This document shows positions 46,621 through 55,393 of a DNA stretch of 64,000 nt, one piece after another. The notes below the pieces were generated by a model. The model saw only the letters and a list, made by a program, of their open reading frames with translations, was not told the DNA's origin and ran no database searches. This DNA is from JALOLG01 sp963722415 (GTDB lineage: Bacteria; Actinomycetota; Acidimicrobiia; Acidimicrobiales; Ilumatobacteraceae), in contig CAVRNI010000037.1 of the NCBI GenBank assembly GCA_963722415.1, forward strand, positions 1-64,000, in the 5' to 3' direction. The position numbers and the translations under genes were made by a program. The number at the start of each line of letters is the position of its first letter. Position 1 is the first letter of the stretch.

Positions 46621-48360
46621 TCAGGGTCCGGCCGGACGCGCGTCGGGCTCAGGATTCGGCGGCGTCGCAGCCTCGGCCTCGATGGCGGCAAGGGCCTCAT
46701 CGATCGAGTTGTAGAAGTGGTCGCGGTCGAGTGTCTCGAACAGTCCGTACCGGTAGACGAGGTCCTGGAGCCGCTCTCGAAGCTGGACGAATGCGACGTG
46801 GATGCCCTGCGCGTTCAGCTCGATGTCGAGCTGCTCGAGCATGTCCGCCGCCGTGACGTCGATGTCGGTGATGGCCTCGCACTGGAGCACGATCCAGGTG
46901 GTCCGGCCGTCGCGCACGAGGCGACGGATCTGCTCGCGGAGCATGTTCGCGTTGGCGAAGAAGAGCGGCGCCTCCCACCGGTACACGACAACGCCGGGCC
47001 GCTGCTCAGCCATCGGCGCCGAGCTCACGCTGTGCCAGCCCTCCCGATCCTCGAACTGGCCGAGCACCGTGCCGTGGGGCCACCATCCCCGCTGGAAGAA
47101 CATCAGGATCGACAGCACGACGGCGATGAGGATGCCTTCCAGCACGCCGACGAAGACGACGCCCGCGGTGGCCACCAGTGAGAGCACCATCGACGACGGT
47201 CGTACCGCCAGGTACCGACGGAGGGTGCCGATGTCGGCGAGGGAGAAGGCGGCCGCGATCACCACCGCCGCGAGCGCAGTCTGCGGCAGGTCGGACAGCA
47301 GGGTGCTGAAGAAGAGCAGGAGCAGTGCGACGAGGGAGGCGCCGACCAGCCCCGTGAGCTGGCTCTTGGCGCCGGACTGCTCGGCAACGGCCGTCCGCGA
47401 ACCGCTCGTGGAGACAGCGAAGCCCTGGAAGAACCCGGCTGCCAGGTTGGCGGTCCCGATGCCGATCATCTCCTGGTTCGGGTCGACCTCTTCGCCACGG
47501 CGCGCCGCGAAGCTCGTCGATGTCGCGATCGTGTCGGTCAGCGAGACCAACGCGATGCCGACGGCCGCCGCCAACAACGGGCCCACGTCGCCCATCTCGG
47601 TCCACGGCAACGCTGGCCGAGGCAGACCCTGAGGCAGGGACCCAACCGTGTCGATCGCCAGGTCGAAGACGGCGGTCGCCACGGTCGCACCGACCACGGC
47701 GACGAGAACGGCCGGGATCGTTCGCGTGAAGCGGGGCAGCACGAGCAGGACGGCCAACGTGATCGAACCGAGCACCAACGCCGTCGAGTTGCTCTCGTCC
47801 AACCCGCGGAAGAACGCAAACACCTCATCGACGAAGCCGTCAGCGTCGGTCGAGAACCCGCACAGCTTTGGCAGCTGACCGACGACGATGGTGATCGCGA
47901 GCCCGTTCATGTACCCGACCTGGACCTCCTTCGAGAGCAGATCGGCGACGAAGCCGAGTTTCGCGACCCCGAGCCCGATCAGGATCAGCGCGACCATGAT
48001 CGCCATCATCCCGGCGAGCGCGATGGCGGTCTCCGGATCGCCTGCGACCGCGAGTGGCGCGATGGCGGCAAAGATCAGCGGCGACACTGCTGAGTCCGGC
48101 CCGAGCACGAGCACGCGCGACGGACCCATGAGCGCATACCCGACGAGACAGGCGATGGTCGTGTAGAGCCCGGTCACCGGCGGCAGGCCGGCCAGTTCGG
48201 CGTAGGCCATGCCTTGCGGTACCAGGATCGCCGCCAGCACCACCCCGGCCACGAGATCGGAGCGCAACCACACGCGCTTGTAGCTGCTGAGCAGCCCGAT
48301 GCCCGGCGCGCGGCGAAGCACACCGGCCACGCGATGGGAGGAATCAGTCGCTCGATCCAT
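46621..48360 (-). CDS. SulP family anion transporter with STAS domain
   Basis: This is a 579-residue SLC26/SulP-type secondary anion transporter (sulfate, bicarbonate or related). The membrane domain starts with LRSDLVAGVVLAAILVPQGM and YAELAGLPPVTGLYTT, the SulP signature, and continues through GPDSAVSPLIFAAIAP and GFFQGFAVSTSGSRTAVAEQ. The C-terminal cytoplasmic STAS domain has PGVVVYRWEAPLFFANANML and VLQCEAITDIDVTAADMLE. The real substrate cannot be read from sequence. It follows the small membrane protein gene by 58 bases on the same strand, a probable operon. Confidence 0.92.
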   Translation of the reverse strand: MDRATDSSHRVAGVLRRAPGIGLLSSYKRVWLRSDLVAGVVLAAILVPQGMAYAELAGLPPVTGLYTTIACLVGYALMGPSRVLVLGPDSAVSPLIFAAIAPLAVAGDPETAIALAGMMAIMVALILIGLGVAKLGFVADLLSKEVQVGYMNGLAITIVVGQLPKLCGFSTDADGFVDEVFAFFRGLDESNSTALVLGSITLAVLLVLPRFTRTIPAVLVAVVGATVATAVFDLAIDTVGSLPQGLPRPALPWTEMGDVGPLLAAAVGIALVSLTDTIATSTSFAARRGEEVDPNQEMIGIGTANLAAGFFQGFAVSTSGSRTAVAEQSGAKSQLTGLVGASLVALLLLFFSTLLSDLPQTALAAVVIAAAFSLADIGTLRRYLAVRPSSMVLSLVATAGVVFVGVLEGILIAVVLSILMFFQRGWWPHGTVLGQFEDREGWHSVSSAPMAEQRPGVVVYRWEAPLFFANANMLREQIRRLVRDGRTTWIVLQCEAITDIDVTAADMLEQLDIELNAQGIHVAFVQLRERLQDLVYRYGLFETLDRDHFYNSIDEALAAIEAEAATPPNPEPDARPAGP

Positions 48361-48418
48361 CAGAGCTCCTCCCAGGTCAGCCTCCGTGCCAGGTCGCCTC
48401 GCTCGACCGCACGTGAGG

Positions 48419-48841
48419 TCAGGTGTTGACGCGGGGGGCGCGTCCGCCGTACACGGCGAGACCGTAGACGACGAGTGCGCCGATCAGGACGTACGCGAGC
48501 GACCACACGGGGTAGTACGGCATCCACCAGAACGCTGTGATGGCGAGCACCGCGCCACCGATGATCCCGATCCAACGCGCGAACTGGGAGCGCTTCAACA
48601 CGGCGAACGATGCCAGGATCAAGCCCACCCCCACGATGAGCCAGACCCACGCGTAGGTCGTCAGGCTGTTACCGAGGATCGCTCCCTCGAGCTCATCCGG
48701 CACTACACCGTCGTAGCGGAATGCCCAAATGGCGTCGAAGACCCGCATGAGCCCGGCGATGCCCAGGATCGAGCCGGCGAAGAACAACCAGCCGTAACCC
48801 AGGTCGTGGTAATACTCGTCCTCCGCGAATTGCGAGCTCAT
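48419..48841 (-). CDS. Four-helix membrane protein (DUF7144-like)
   Basis: This 140-residue membrane protein from ATG 48841 has four hydrophobic segments: GWLFFAGSILGIAGLMRVF, TYAWVWLIVGVGLILASFAV, WIGIIGGAVLAITAFWW and WSLAYVLIGALVVYGLAV. The motif RVFDAIWAF after the first helix fits a small membrane family common in actinobacteria. The role is unknown. It heads the leftward pair with SulP and shares a promoter gap with the glucose dehydrogenase-like gene; one 19-bp motif copy lies in that gap. Confidence 0.8.
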   Translation of the reverse strand: MSSQFAEDEYYHDLGYGWLFFAGSILGIAGLMRVFDAIWAFRYDGVVPDELEGAILGNSLTTYAWVWLIVGVGLILASFAVLKRSQFARWIGIIGGAVLAITAFWWMPYYPVWSLAYVLIGALVVYGLAVYGGRAPRVNT

Positions 48842-48905
48842 GCGATACCTCCGTGTCGAATCCGGCGTCCGTGAGATGGTGTGCGACCGACAGTACTGAT
48901 GCGCA

Positions 48906-48924
48906 GGGTGACGTCGCCTCACCC
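48906..48924. promoter_or_regulatory. 19-bp island motif, copy 4
   Basis: GGGTGACGTCGCCTCACCC has perfect 8-bp outer arms (CAGGGTGA at 48904-48911, TCACCCTG at 48919-48926). It sits between the divergent membrane-protein gene (start 65 bases away) and dehydrogenase gene (start 94 bases away), so it could serve both promoters. Confidence 0.6.
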
Positions 48925-49017
48925 TGATCGGTATGACACTGCCGACTACATTCGGCGGTGGACCGGTTCCCTGAGAGCGACATCGTCGAGCGCGCCTGTC
49001 GTCGAAGCGAGGTGTTC

Positions 49018-50055
49018 ATGCAGGCAGTGACGGTGAAGCCTGGAACCGCAGGATCGGCGATGCTCGATCAGGTCCCGGAGCCGGGCGCCGAGCTGGGCTC
49101 GGTCGTCGTGGAGGCCCTCGCCGCCGGCGTCTGCGGCACCGATGCGGAGATCGCCGACGGAGCCTATGGATGGGCACCGCCGGGCGAGGAACGGCTGATC
49201 CTCGGTCACGAATCGCTCGGACGGGTGATCGACCCGGGCCCGACCGGTTTGGCGATCGGCGACCACGTGGTGGGGATCGTGCGACGACCGGACCCGATGC
49301 CGTGCCCGAACTGTGCCGTGGGCGAGTGGGACATGTGCTCCAACGGTCTCTACACCGAGCGCGGCATCAAGCAAGTGCACGGCTTCATGTCGGAGCGCTG
49401 GCGGATCGAACCGGAGTATGTGGTCCGAGTCGACAAGAACCTCGGGTTGATGGGGGTCCTGCTCGAACCCACCACCGTCGTCGCCAAGGCGTGGGAACAG
49501 ATCCTGACCATCGGCCGGCGGACATTCTGGGAGCCGCACACAGTGCTGGTGGTCGGTGCCGGACCGATCGGGCTCTTGGCGGCGCTGATCGGCGTGCAGC
49601 GCGGGCTCGAAGTCCACGTGCTCGACCGGGTCACGACCGGTCCGAAGCCGGCGCTCGTGGCGGCGCTGGGCGCCGTCTACCACACCGGCGCGATCGCCGA
49701 CATCGGGCTCAGTCCGAACATCGTCGTCGAGTGCACCGGCGTCGTCACGCTCGTCCAGGAGGCGGCCGCGGCCGCATCGCCAGGAGGCATCGTCTGCCTC
49801 ACCGGCATCGGTCCATCCGGTCCGTCATCCGGCTCGGCTTCGACGCTCCCGACCGAGGCCGTACTCAAGAACTTGGTGATGTTCGGATCGGTGAACGCCA
49901 ATCGCCGCAACTACTACCGGGCCGCGGAGGTGCTCGCCAAGGCGGACCGCTCATGGCTCGAACAACTCATCACGCGGCGCCTTCGACCGGACGACGTCGA
50001 TCAGGCCCTGGCCAGAAGCGTCGACGACATCAAGGTCGTCATGGAGTTCGGGTAG
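49018..50055 (+). CDS. Zinc-dependent glucose 1-dehydrogenase-like enzyme
   Basis: This 345-residue medium-chain dehydrogenase has catalytic zinc residues in AAGVCGTDAEI and LGHESLGRV, structural-zinc Cys in PCPNCAVGEWDMC, the glucose-dehydrogenase-type sequence TERGIKQVHGFMSERW, and the Rossmann motif VLVVGAGPIGLLAALIG. These fit the Gdh class that oxidises glucose to gluconolactone with NAD(P)+. Substrate is inferred from family only. The ATG 49018 (MQAVTVKPG) is preferred to the in-frame ATG 48958, which would start inside the promoter region. The PNPOx-like gene follows 107 bases later. Confidence 0.87.
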   Translation: MQAVTVKPGTAGSAMLDQVPEPGAELGSVVVEALAAGVCGTDAEIADGAYGWAPPGEERLILGHESLGRVIDPGPTGLAIGDHVVGIVRRPDPMPCPNCAVGEWDMCSNGLYTERGIKQVHGFMSERWRIEPEYVVRVDKNLGLMGVLLEPTTVVAKAWEQILTIGRRTFWEPHTVLVVGAGPIGLLAALIGVQRGLEVHVLDRVTTGPKPALVAALGAVYHTGAIADIGLSPNIVVECTGVVTLVQEAAAAASPGGIVCLTGIGPSGPSSGSASTLPTEAVLKNLVMFGSVNANRRNYYRAAEVLAKADRSWLEQLITRRLRPDDVDQALARSVDDIKVVMEFG

Positions 50056-50162
50056 CGATGGCCGAGACACCGGATCGACGCCCTTGACATCCGCGGCCTG
50101 ACGCCAACCGCCTGTGACGTTCGCCTCTAGTTCCTGCCATCGTCCGACGCCAACAATGGATC

Positions 50163-50591
50163 ATGGCCGCACTACAGAGTCCCGTCGAAGAGCTATCGCA
50201 GTCCGAATGTTGGGACCTGCTGCGCCGCGAGGTGGTCGGCCGCCTCGCCGTCGCTGTCGCCAACATCCCCGACATCTTCCCGATCAACTACATCGTCGAT
50301 CATGGCTCGATCGTGTTTCGCAGTGCGCCCGGCACGAAACTCGCCGCCGCGGTGTTGGGTCGCGGCGTCGCGTTCGAGATCGACGGGTACGACACGATCG
50401 ACACGACGGCCTGGAGTGTCGTCGTCAAGGGACTCGCCCGACGCATCGAAAACGTGATGGATTACATCGAGGCCGACGACCTTCCCCTCTTCCCGTGGCA
50501 CACGGCGCCCAAACCCGACATCGTTCGTATCGAACCGGAGATCGTTACCGGCCGACGATTCCACGCCGTCACCCGCCGCGCCTCGCGCTGA
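50163..50591 (+). CDS. PNPOx-like FMN/F420-binding protein
   Basis: This is a 142-residue split-beta-barrel flavoprotein of the pyridoxamine 5'-phosphate oxidase-like superfamily. Segments ECWDLLRREVVGRLAVAVAN, DIFPINYIVDHGSIVFRSAP and GTKLAAAVLGRGVAFEIDGY match the short actinobacterial type, and WSVVVKGLARRIE the following strand. Proteins of this type are common in redox or hypoxia stress sets in mycobacteria. The reaction is unknown. It is the last gene of the island; a strong hairpin starts 8 bases after the stop. Confidence 0.85.
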   Translation: MAALQSPVEELSQSECWDLLRREVVGRLAVAVANIPDIFPINYIVDHGSIVFRSAPGTKLAAAVLGRGVAFEIDGYDTIDTTAWSVVVKGLARRIENVMDYIEADDLPLFPWHTAPKPDIVRIEPEIVTGRRFHAVTRRASR

Positions 50592-50598
50592 AACGTTG

Positions 50599-50628
50599 GC
50601 CGCCCGTCCTGTGAACAGGACGGGCGGC
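50599..50628. terminator. Perfect 13-bp-stem hairpin terminator
   Basis: GCCGCCCGTCCTG (50599-50611), loop TGAA, CAGGACGGGCGGC (50616-50628). It begins 8 bases after the PNPOx stop. There is no T-run, as often in high-GC actinobacteria. It separates the island from the convergent LLM gene and could work in both directions. Confidence 0.75.
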
Positions 50629-50785
50629 AACGACACCCCAGGGTCTGGTGGGTCACCGCTGTCATTCCCTGTCCCCGTAGGACTCAAACAGTCTCTCGAC
50701 CCGCGGTTGCATGACTACGGTCCGCGCTGACGCACGGCGTGAGAGCAACGCCCGGATCGATCGTCACCGACTGGCGCCGATCCTG

Positions 50786-51661
50786 TCAGTCCTGCGCCAA
50801 CTCGGTGAGGTGGTCGATGGTCCGGAAGATGTCGTCGATCGGGACGGCGTGGTAGCGACGCTCCGTCGGCACGTCGAGGCCGGGGAGCACGATCAACCGG
50901 TCGACCCCGAGCTCGCGGTATCCGTCGACCAGCTGACGATCGAGCCGGTTCTTGGGCGAGATGACAGTGAAGTCGAACGCCCCGAGCGCAGCCGGTCGTT
51001 CGAGCTCGTTCAGGTCCCGGTCGAGCGCCCGGCGCGCCTCGCGGGTGGCGTCGAGATCGAAGTCGGCGGGGATCCAACCCCGAGCACTGGTGATTGCCCG
51101 GCGCCGGGCGAGCGCACTGTTGCCGCCGATCATGATCGGCGGGCCGCCGGCTTGCACGGGGCGTGGGTGTGCGTCGACACCGGCGAAGTCGACGTGCCGG
51201 CCGTGGAACTCGGGCGTCGCCATCGTCCAGAGCGCACGCATCGCGGCGATGTGTTCGTCGGCGCGTGTGGCGCGCTCGTCGAGCGGAACACCCAACGCGG
51301 CGAACTCCGCGGCGAGGTAGCCCACACCGATGCCGACCACCAACCGCCCGCGCGCGATCTGATCGACGCTCGCCAGTTGCTTGGCCAGCAGCACGGGCTG
51401 GTGCAGCGGCAGTTCCAGAATGCCGGTCGCGACGGTGATCGACGTCGTGTTCGCCGCCGCCAGCGCGAGCGCGACGACCGCGTCGAGGAACGGGATCTCA
51501 GGAGCAATCGGATAGTCGGGCGGCTGCGGGCTGGGGAGCACGATGTGCTCGCCGGCCCACAACGAATCGAGCCCGCCGGCCTCGGCGTATTGCGCGACTC
51601 GCACCAGCGAGTCGGGATCGGCGCAGGTCCCGTAGTTGATCGCGTAGAGCCCAAACTTCAT
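50786..51661 (-). CDS. LLM class F420-dependent oxidoreductase
   Basis: This 291-residue luciferase-like TIM-barrel enzyme starts MKFGLYAINYGTCADPD and has LDSLWAGEHIVLPSPQPPDY, NTTSITVATGILELPLHQPV, LASVDQIARGRLVVGIGVGY, and PVQAGGPPIMIGGNSALARR, the usual order for F420-dependent family members. The reduced cofactor would donate hydride to an unknown substrate; the cofactor class is inferred from family type, since FMN-using members look alike. It overlaps no neighbour; an uncharacterised membrane-anchored gene ends 57 bases upstream. Confidence 0.87.
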   Translation of the reverse strand: MKFGLYAINYGTCADPDSLVRVAQYAEAGGLDSLWAGEHIVLPSPQPPDYPIAPEIPFLDAVVALALAAANTTSITVATGILELPLHQPVLLAKQLASVDQIARGRLVVGIGVGYLAAEFAALGVPLDERATRADEHIAAMRALWTMATPEFHGRHVDFAGVDAHPRPVQAGGPPIMIGGNSALARRRAITSARGWIPADFDLDATREARRALDRDLNELERPAALGAFDFTVISPKNRLDRQLVDGYRELGVDRLIVLPGLDVPTERRYHAVPIDDIFRTIDHLTELAQD

Positions 51662-51718
51662 CGACGCACCGTACGTCGCCGCTGCGGGCGCGGTGGACGT
51701 CGGGCGTGTCAGCGGTGG

Positions 51719-52351
51719 TCAGCGCGGATCGGTGCGGTCGAGGTTCCAGTGTCGCGAGACCACCGCGATCCACCCGCCGTCGTCGCGCGGCAGCATGGCG
51801 AAGCGGGTGATCGTCCGTTGCCCGCCCTCGTGATCGCCGTAGAGGAGGTCGATGGTCATCGAGTGCCGCTCGACGATGGCGTTGGTGGCCGCCGCGAACA
51901 GCGGATCGTCCTTGTCGCGGATCGCGCCCTGCCAGAAGCCGAGATCCCCGGCCGGGACATAGAGGTCACGGGTGAGACGGTGGAACGCCTCTGGCGGGCG
52001 GTGCGGGACGTCACTCATGGCCCGGTCGGCGAAGAAGTCCCACCGATCGAGCACGGCCAGTCCATTGCCGACGTTGCGCAGCGCGATCGCCATGTAGACG
52101 GCGTCGTCGGTCGCTTCGGCCACGCCCCGGCCGCCTTCGACCTTCAACCAGTGATCGTCGGCGAACGGGACCTTTTCGGGTGGGTCCTGAAGGCGGGACG
52201 GCACCAGCACCGGCCGGATCCCAGCCAGCAGCGCCCGCTCCGTCGCCCGCGCTGAACGGTTCGCAGAGCGCACCGACGCGAACGTGGCGGCGGCGAGGAC
52301 GAGTGTGCCGCCCGCGGTGGCCAACGCCGAGATCGTCACCCAGTCGGCCAC
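51719..52351 (-). CDS. Membrane-anchored hypothetical protein
   Basis: This 210-residue protein has one N-terminal membrane helix (WVTISALATAGGTLVLAAATFA) then a basic stretch RSANRSARATERALLAG and a mostly beta soluble domain (PVLVPSRLQDPPEKVPFADD, YMAIALRNVGNGLAVLDRWD, MTIDLLYGDHEGGQRTITRF). The pattern of an N-terminal helix followed by IRPxLV and a beta-sandwich is found in many uncharacterised bacterial proteins. The C-terminal RHWNLDRTDPR is hydrophilic. No function is known. Confidence 0.75.
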   Translation of the reverse strand: MADWVTISALATAGGTLVLAAATFASVRSANRSARATERALLAGIRPVLVPSRLQDPPEKVPFADDHWLKVEGGRGVAEATDDAVYMAIALRNVGNGLAVLDRWDFFADRAMSDVPHRPPEAFHRLTRDLYVPAGDLGFWQGAIRDKDDPLFAAATNAIVERHSMTIDLLYGDHEGGQRTITRFAMLPRDDGGWIAVVSRHWNLDRTDPR

Positions 52352-52461
52352 GCGCGCCGATCCTATGTGTCGTGTCAGTCAGGTACATCCGATCGAATCC
52401 GACCGCGCCGGATTCGCCGGATGCTCGACGGGCCGTCGACGGACCAACATGCTGTACCACG

Positions 52462-52875
52462 ATGACCGAGTACGCGGACGTCCAGCCCGAGATCATCACC
52501 CGCCTCCGAACGATGTGCCTGCGGCTCCCCGAGGCGTACGAGGAACCGGCGTGGGTTGGGACGCGATGGCGGATCCGTAACCGGACGTTCGCGCATGTGC
52601 TCTTCGTGGACTCGGGGTGGCCACCCGCGTACGCCCGGGCGGCCGCGGACGACGGTCCGATCACCGTCGTCATGTTCCGGTCGTCGGGCGCGGAGCTCGA
52701 GGTCCTTCGCAACACGGGCCGTCCGTTCTTCGCGCCCGTGTGGCGCTCCGACGAGGTCGGCATGGTGCTCGACGAGCCCGTCGACTGGGAGGAGGTCGCC
52801 GAGCTCGTCACGGACAGTTATCGCATCCTGGCGCCGCCGAGCCTGGCCAAGCTCGTCGACCAACCGATGGAGTGA
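52462..52875 (+). CDS. MmcQ/YjbR family protein
   Basis: This 137-residue protein has the MmcQ/YjbR fold, a CyaY-like alpha-beta domain: IITRLRTMCLRLPEAYEEPA, then WRIRNRTFAHVLFVDSGW, then VGMVLDEPVDWEEVAELVTD and SYRILAPPSLAKLVD. The ATG at 52462 (MTEYADVQPE) is chosen because upstream codons in this frame overlap the divergent gene. Members bind DNA or act in unknown ways; no catalytic motif is visible. It stands alone on the plus strand. Confidence 0.85.
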   Translation: MTEYADVQPEIITRLRTMCLRLPEAYEEPAWVGTRWRIRNRTFAHVLFVDSGWPPAYARAAADDGPITVVMFRSSGAELEVLRNTGRPFFAPVWRSDEVGMVLDEPVDWEEVAELVTDSYRILAPPSLAKLVDQPME

Positions 52876-53102
52876 TGGCGACGAACCGAACGGCGGTTCA
52901 AGTAGAGGCTGCTCGCGCCCGATAGAGAGGGACCGCATCGAGAGCGAACGCCTGGTTTGGACACACGGCACCTGAACGTGCCGCGCCCGCCGAGGCTCGA
53001 CGCGACCTCTCCGAACTGGAAGAGGAAACCCGTGCTCGTGTGTGAAACCGTGACACCCACCGCCGTCCTGGCGACAGGTGCCCGGCGTTCAGAAGCGCCG
53101 CG

Positions 53103-55337
53103 ATGAACGAATCCCTCGACCGCCGACGCGGGCAGCGGATCTCCGGACCCCTGCTCTTGTTGGGTGTCGCCGCCGGATACCTCGGTCTCGCCGAGTTCGT
53201 CATCTGGCTCGACGACGCAATGAACCTGGGAACAGGGTTCTGGCCTGCCGCGGGACTCAGCCTCGGGCTGCTGTTGCTCGTCAGTCCGAGCCGATGGGGC
53301 TGGGTGATCGCCGGCATCGCCGTCGCCGAGCTCGGCGGGGACCTCGCCCACGGCCATCCTCTCGATGCCGCGCTCTGGTTCACCGCTGGCAACTGCATCG
53401 AACCGCTGATCGCCGCGTTGTTGCTGCGCCGATGGGGCAACCCGTCCGGTTCGCTCGTCCCCCTCCGCCAGTTCCGGCGGTTCTTCGTCGCGGGCGTCGT
53501 GGTCGGGCCACTGGTCGGTGGCTCGATCGGCTGGATCGGCACGGTTGTCGCCCTGGGACACATGGGAGCGTGGGAAGCCTGGCCGAGGTACGTCCTCGCC
53601 GACGCTGTCGGTGTCCTTGTCGTGGCTCCGATGCTCCTCTGTTGGAAGGAGCAGCGGATCGTGCGCCACCTCGGCGAGACCGCGACGCTCGCCGCCGTCC
53701 TGCTTGCGGTGACCTTCGTGGAGTTCGGCACCTGGGGTGACGTCTGGGACACGGCCCTGCCGTATCCCATCATCCCACTGCTGATGTGGGCGGCGTTGCG
53801 TCACGGGTGCCGCGGCGCGGTGCTTGCCGTCTTCACGGTCGCCCAGATCGCCATCTGGTCGACAGCGGCCGGTCACGGGCCGTTCGCGGTCGCAGGTGCG
53901 GCAACCGGCACCACCATCACCCTGCTCCAGATGTTCCTCGCCATCAGCGCCGTGTCGACGTTCGTCATGGCTGCCCTCGTCGAGGATCTGGTGGACCGCA
54001 CCGAGGTCGAGGTGCGCCTCGAGAAACTGGCATCGACCGACGAGCTGACCGGGTTGCCCAACCGAGCGTCATTGACGTCGTTTCTGAGCGGTCGCCTCAC
54101 ATCGCCGTCCAGTCCCACTGGAGTGGGTGTGTGCGTGTGTGACCTCGACCATTTCAAAGTCGTCAACGACGGACTCGGGCACCACGCCGGGGACGAGGTG
54201 CTCGTCGAAGTGGCCCGGCGCATGAGTGGCTGCGTCCGACCGAGCGACCTGGTCGCGCGGTTGGGGGGCGACGAGTTCGTGATCGTGAAGGACAGTGCGG
54301 GCGACGAGCTCGAAGACCTCGCCCGGCGGCTCCTCGTTGCCGTGGCCAAGCCGATGACGCTGACGGACGGGACGAAGCTGACGCCCTCGATCTCCGTCGG
54401 GATCGCGCATTGTGGCCCTGGTGCCGATCACTCGTCGTTGCTGCGCGACGCCGACGCCGCCCTCTTCCGCGCCAAGGAGCTCGGCCGGGGCCGGTTCCAC
54501 CGGTTCGATGAACAGCTCCGACTGCAGGTGGTGGACCGGCTGTTCATCCAGACCGAGGTGCGCGATGCCCTGGCCAACGACGACCTCTACTGCGTCTACC
54601 AGCCGGAGATCGTGATCGCGTCGGGCGCGCTGTTCAGCTTCGAGGCGCTGTCGCGTTGGGACCACCCGACTCAGGGCTCGATCTCACCCGCCCGCTTCAT
54701 CCCCGTGATCGAGGACATCGGGGTAGCCGGCGATCTCTTCGACCATGTGCTCGAGGAAACGCTCGATGCCCAGGCGCAGTGGGCCAAGCGGCTCGGTTTC
54801 CATCCCGCCGTGGCGATCAACCTGTCGGCCCGCCAGCTCGGCGACACCGATCTCCCCGGGGCCGTGGCCAAGGCGCTCACACGTCGCGGTGCGCCCGCTG
54901 ACAGCCTGTGGATCGAGGTGACGGAGAGCACGCTCGCGGAGGACACCGCATCGGGCATCCTCCTGGCGCTGCACGACCTCGGCGTTCGCCTCGCGATCGA
55001 TGACTTCGGCACCGGGTGGTCGTCGATGGCTCGATTGGCCGCCTTCCCGTGGGACCTGCTCAAGATCGACCAGTCGTTCGTGCAGGCGCTCGGAGGGCCG
55101 AACCAGTACGCCGAGCAGGTCGTGAGCTCGACGATCGCGTTGGCGCACGCCCTGGGGATCCCTACCACCGCCGAAGGCGTCGAGACCGCCGAACAGCTCG
55201 ACCGGCTCGCTGAGATGGGTTGCGACGTCGCGCAGGGCTACCTGTTCGCCCGACCCGTGCCAGCTCGCGATGCGATCGCTGACGTCGCGAGCGACGGCCA
55301 GTGGACCGGCCCCGGCATGCTCAGCACACGATCCTGA
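53103..55337 (+). CDS. MASE1-GGDEF-EAL cyclic-di-GMP enzyme
   Basis: This is a 744-residue integral-membrane regulator of cyclic-di-GMP. Residues 15-295 hold eight or so helices with the MASE1-like pattern (TGFWPAAGLSLGLLLLVSPS, WGWVIAGIAVAELGGDLAHG). The diguanylate cyclase domain has GGDEF at 388-392 and an RxxD inhibition site (RPSD, 379-382) five residues before it. The phosphodiesterase domain has EAL at 514-516, DDFGTGWSSM and AEGVETAEQ. Both active sites look intact, so it may be bifunctional. It is preceded by a 227-base gap with nothing evident and is monocistronic. Confidence 0.92.
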   Translation: MNESLDRRRGQRISGPLLLLGVAAGYLGLAEFVIWLDDAMNLGTGFWPAAGLSLGLLLLVSPSRWGWVIAGIAVAELGGDLAHGHPLDAALWFTAGNCIEPLIAALLLRRWGNPSGSLVPLRQFRRFFVAGVVVGPLVGGSIGWIGTVVALGHMGAWEAWPRYVLADAVGVLVVAPMLLCWKEQRIVRHLGETATLAAVLLAVTFVEFGTWGDVWDTALPYPIIPLLMWAALRHGCRGAVLAVFTVAQIAIWSTAAGHGPFAVAGAATGTTITLLQMFLAISAVSTFVMAALVEDLVDRTEVEVRLEKLASTDELTGLPNRASLTSFLSGRLTSPSSPTGVGVCVCDLDHFKVVNDGLGHHAGDEVLVEVARRMSGCVRPSDLVARLGGDEFVIVKDSAGDELEDLARRLLVAVAKPMTLTDGTKLTPSISVGIAHCGPGADHSSLLRDADAALFRAKELGRGRFHRFDEQLRLQVVDRLFIQTEVRDALANDDLYCVYQPEIVIASGALFSFEALSRWDHPTQGSISPARFIPVIEDIGVAGDLFDHVLEETLDAQAQWAKRLGFHPAVAINLSARQLGDTDLPGAVAKALTRRGAPADSLWIEVTESTLAEDTASGILLALHDLGVRLAIDDFGTGWSSMARLAAFPWDLLKIDQSFVQALGGPNQYAEQVVSSTIALAHALGIPTTAEGVETAEQLDRLAEMGCDVAQGYLFARPVPARDAIADVASDGQWTGPGMLSTRS

Positions 55338-55393
55338 CGATCGGACGGGTTCTCGACGTCGACCCACGGCTCCGGGCCTGGGTCACCGCCGCA

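Noticed and set aside
52818..53876. A 352-codon minus-strand frame
   Set aside because: It is antisense to the MASE1 region of the GGDEF-EAL gene and has an Arg/Asp/Pro-rich shadow composition.
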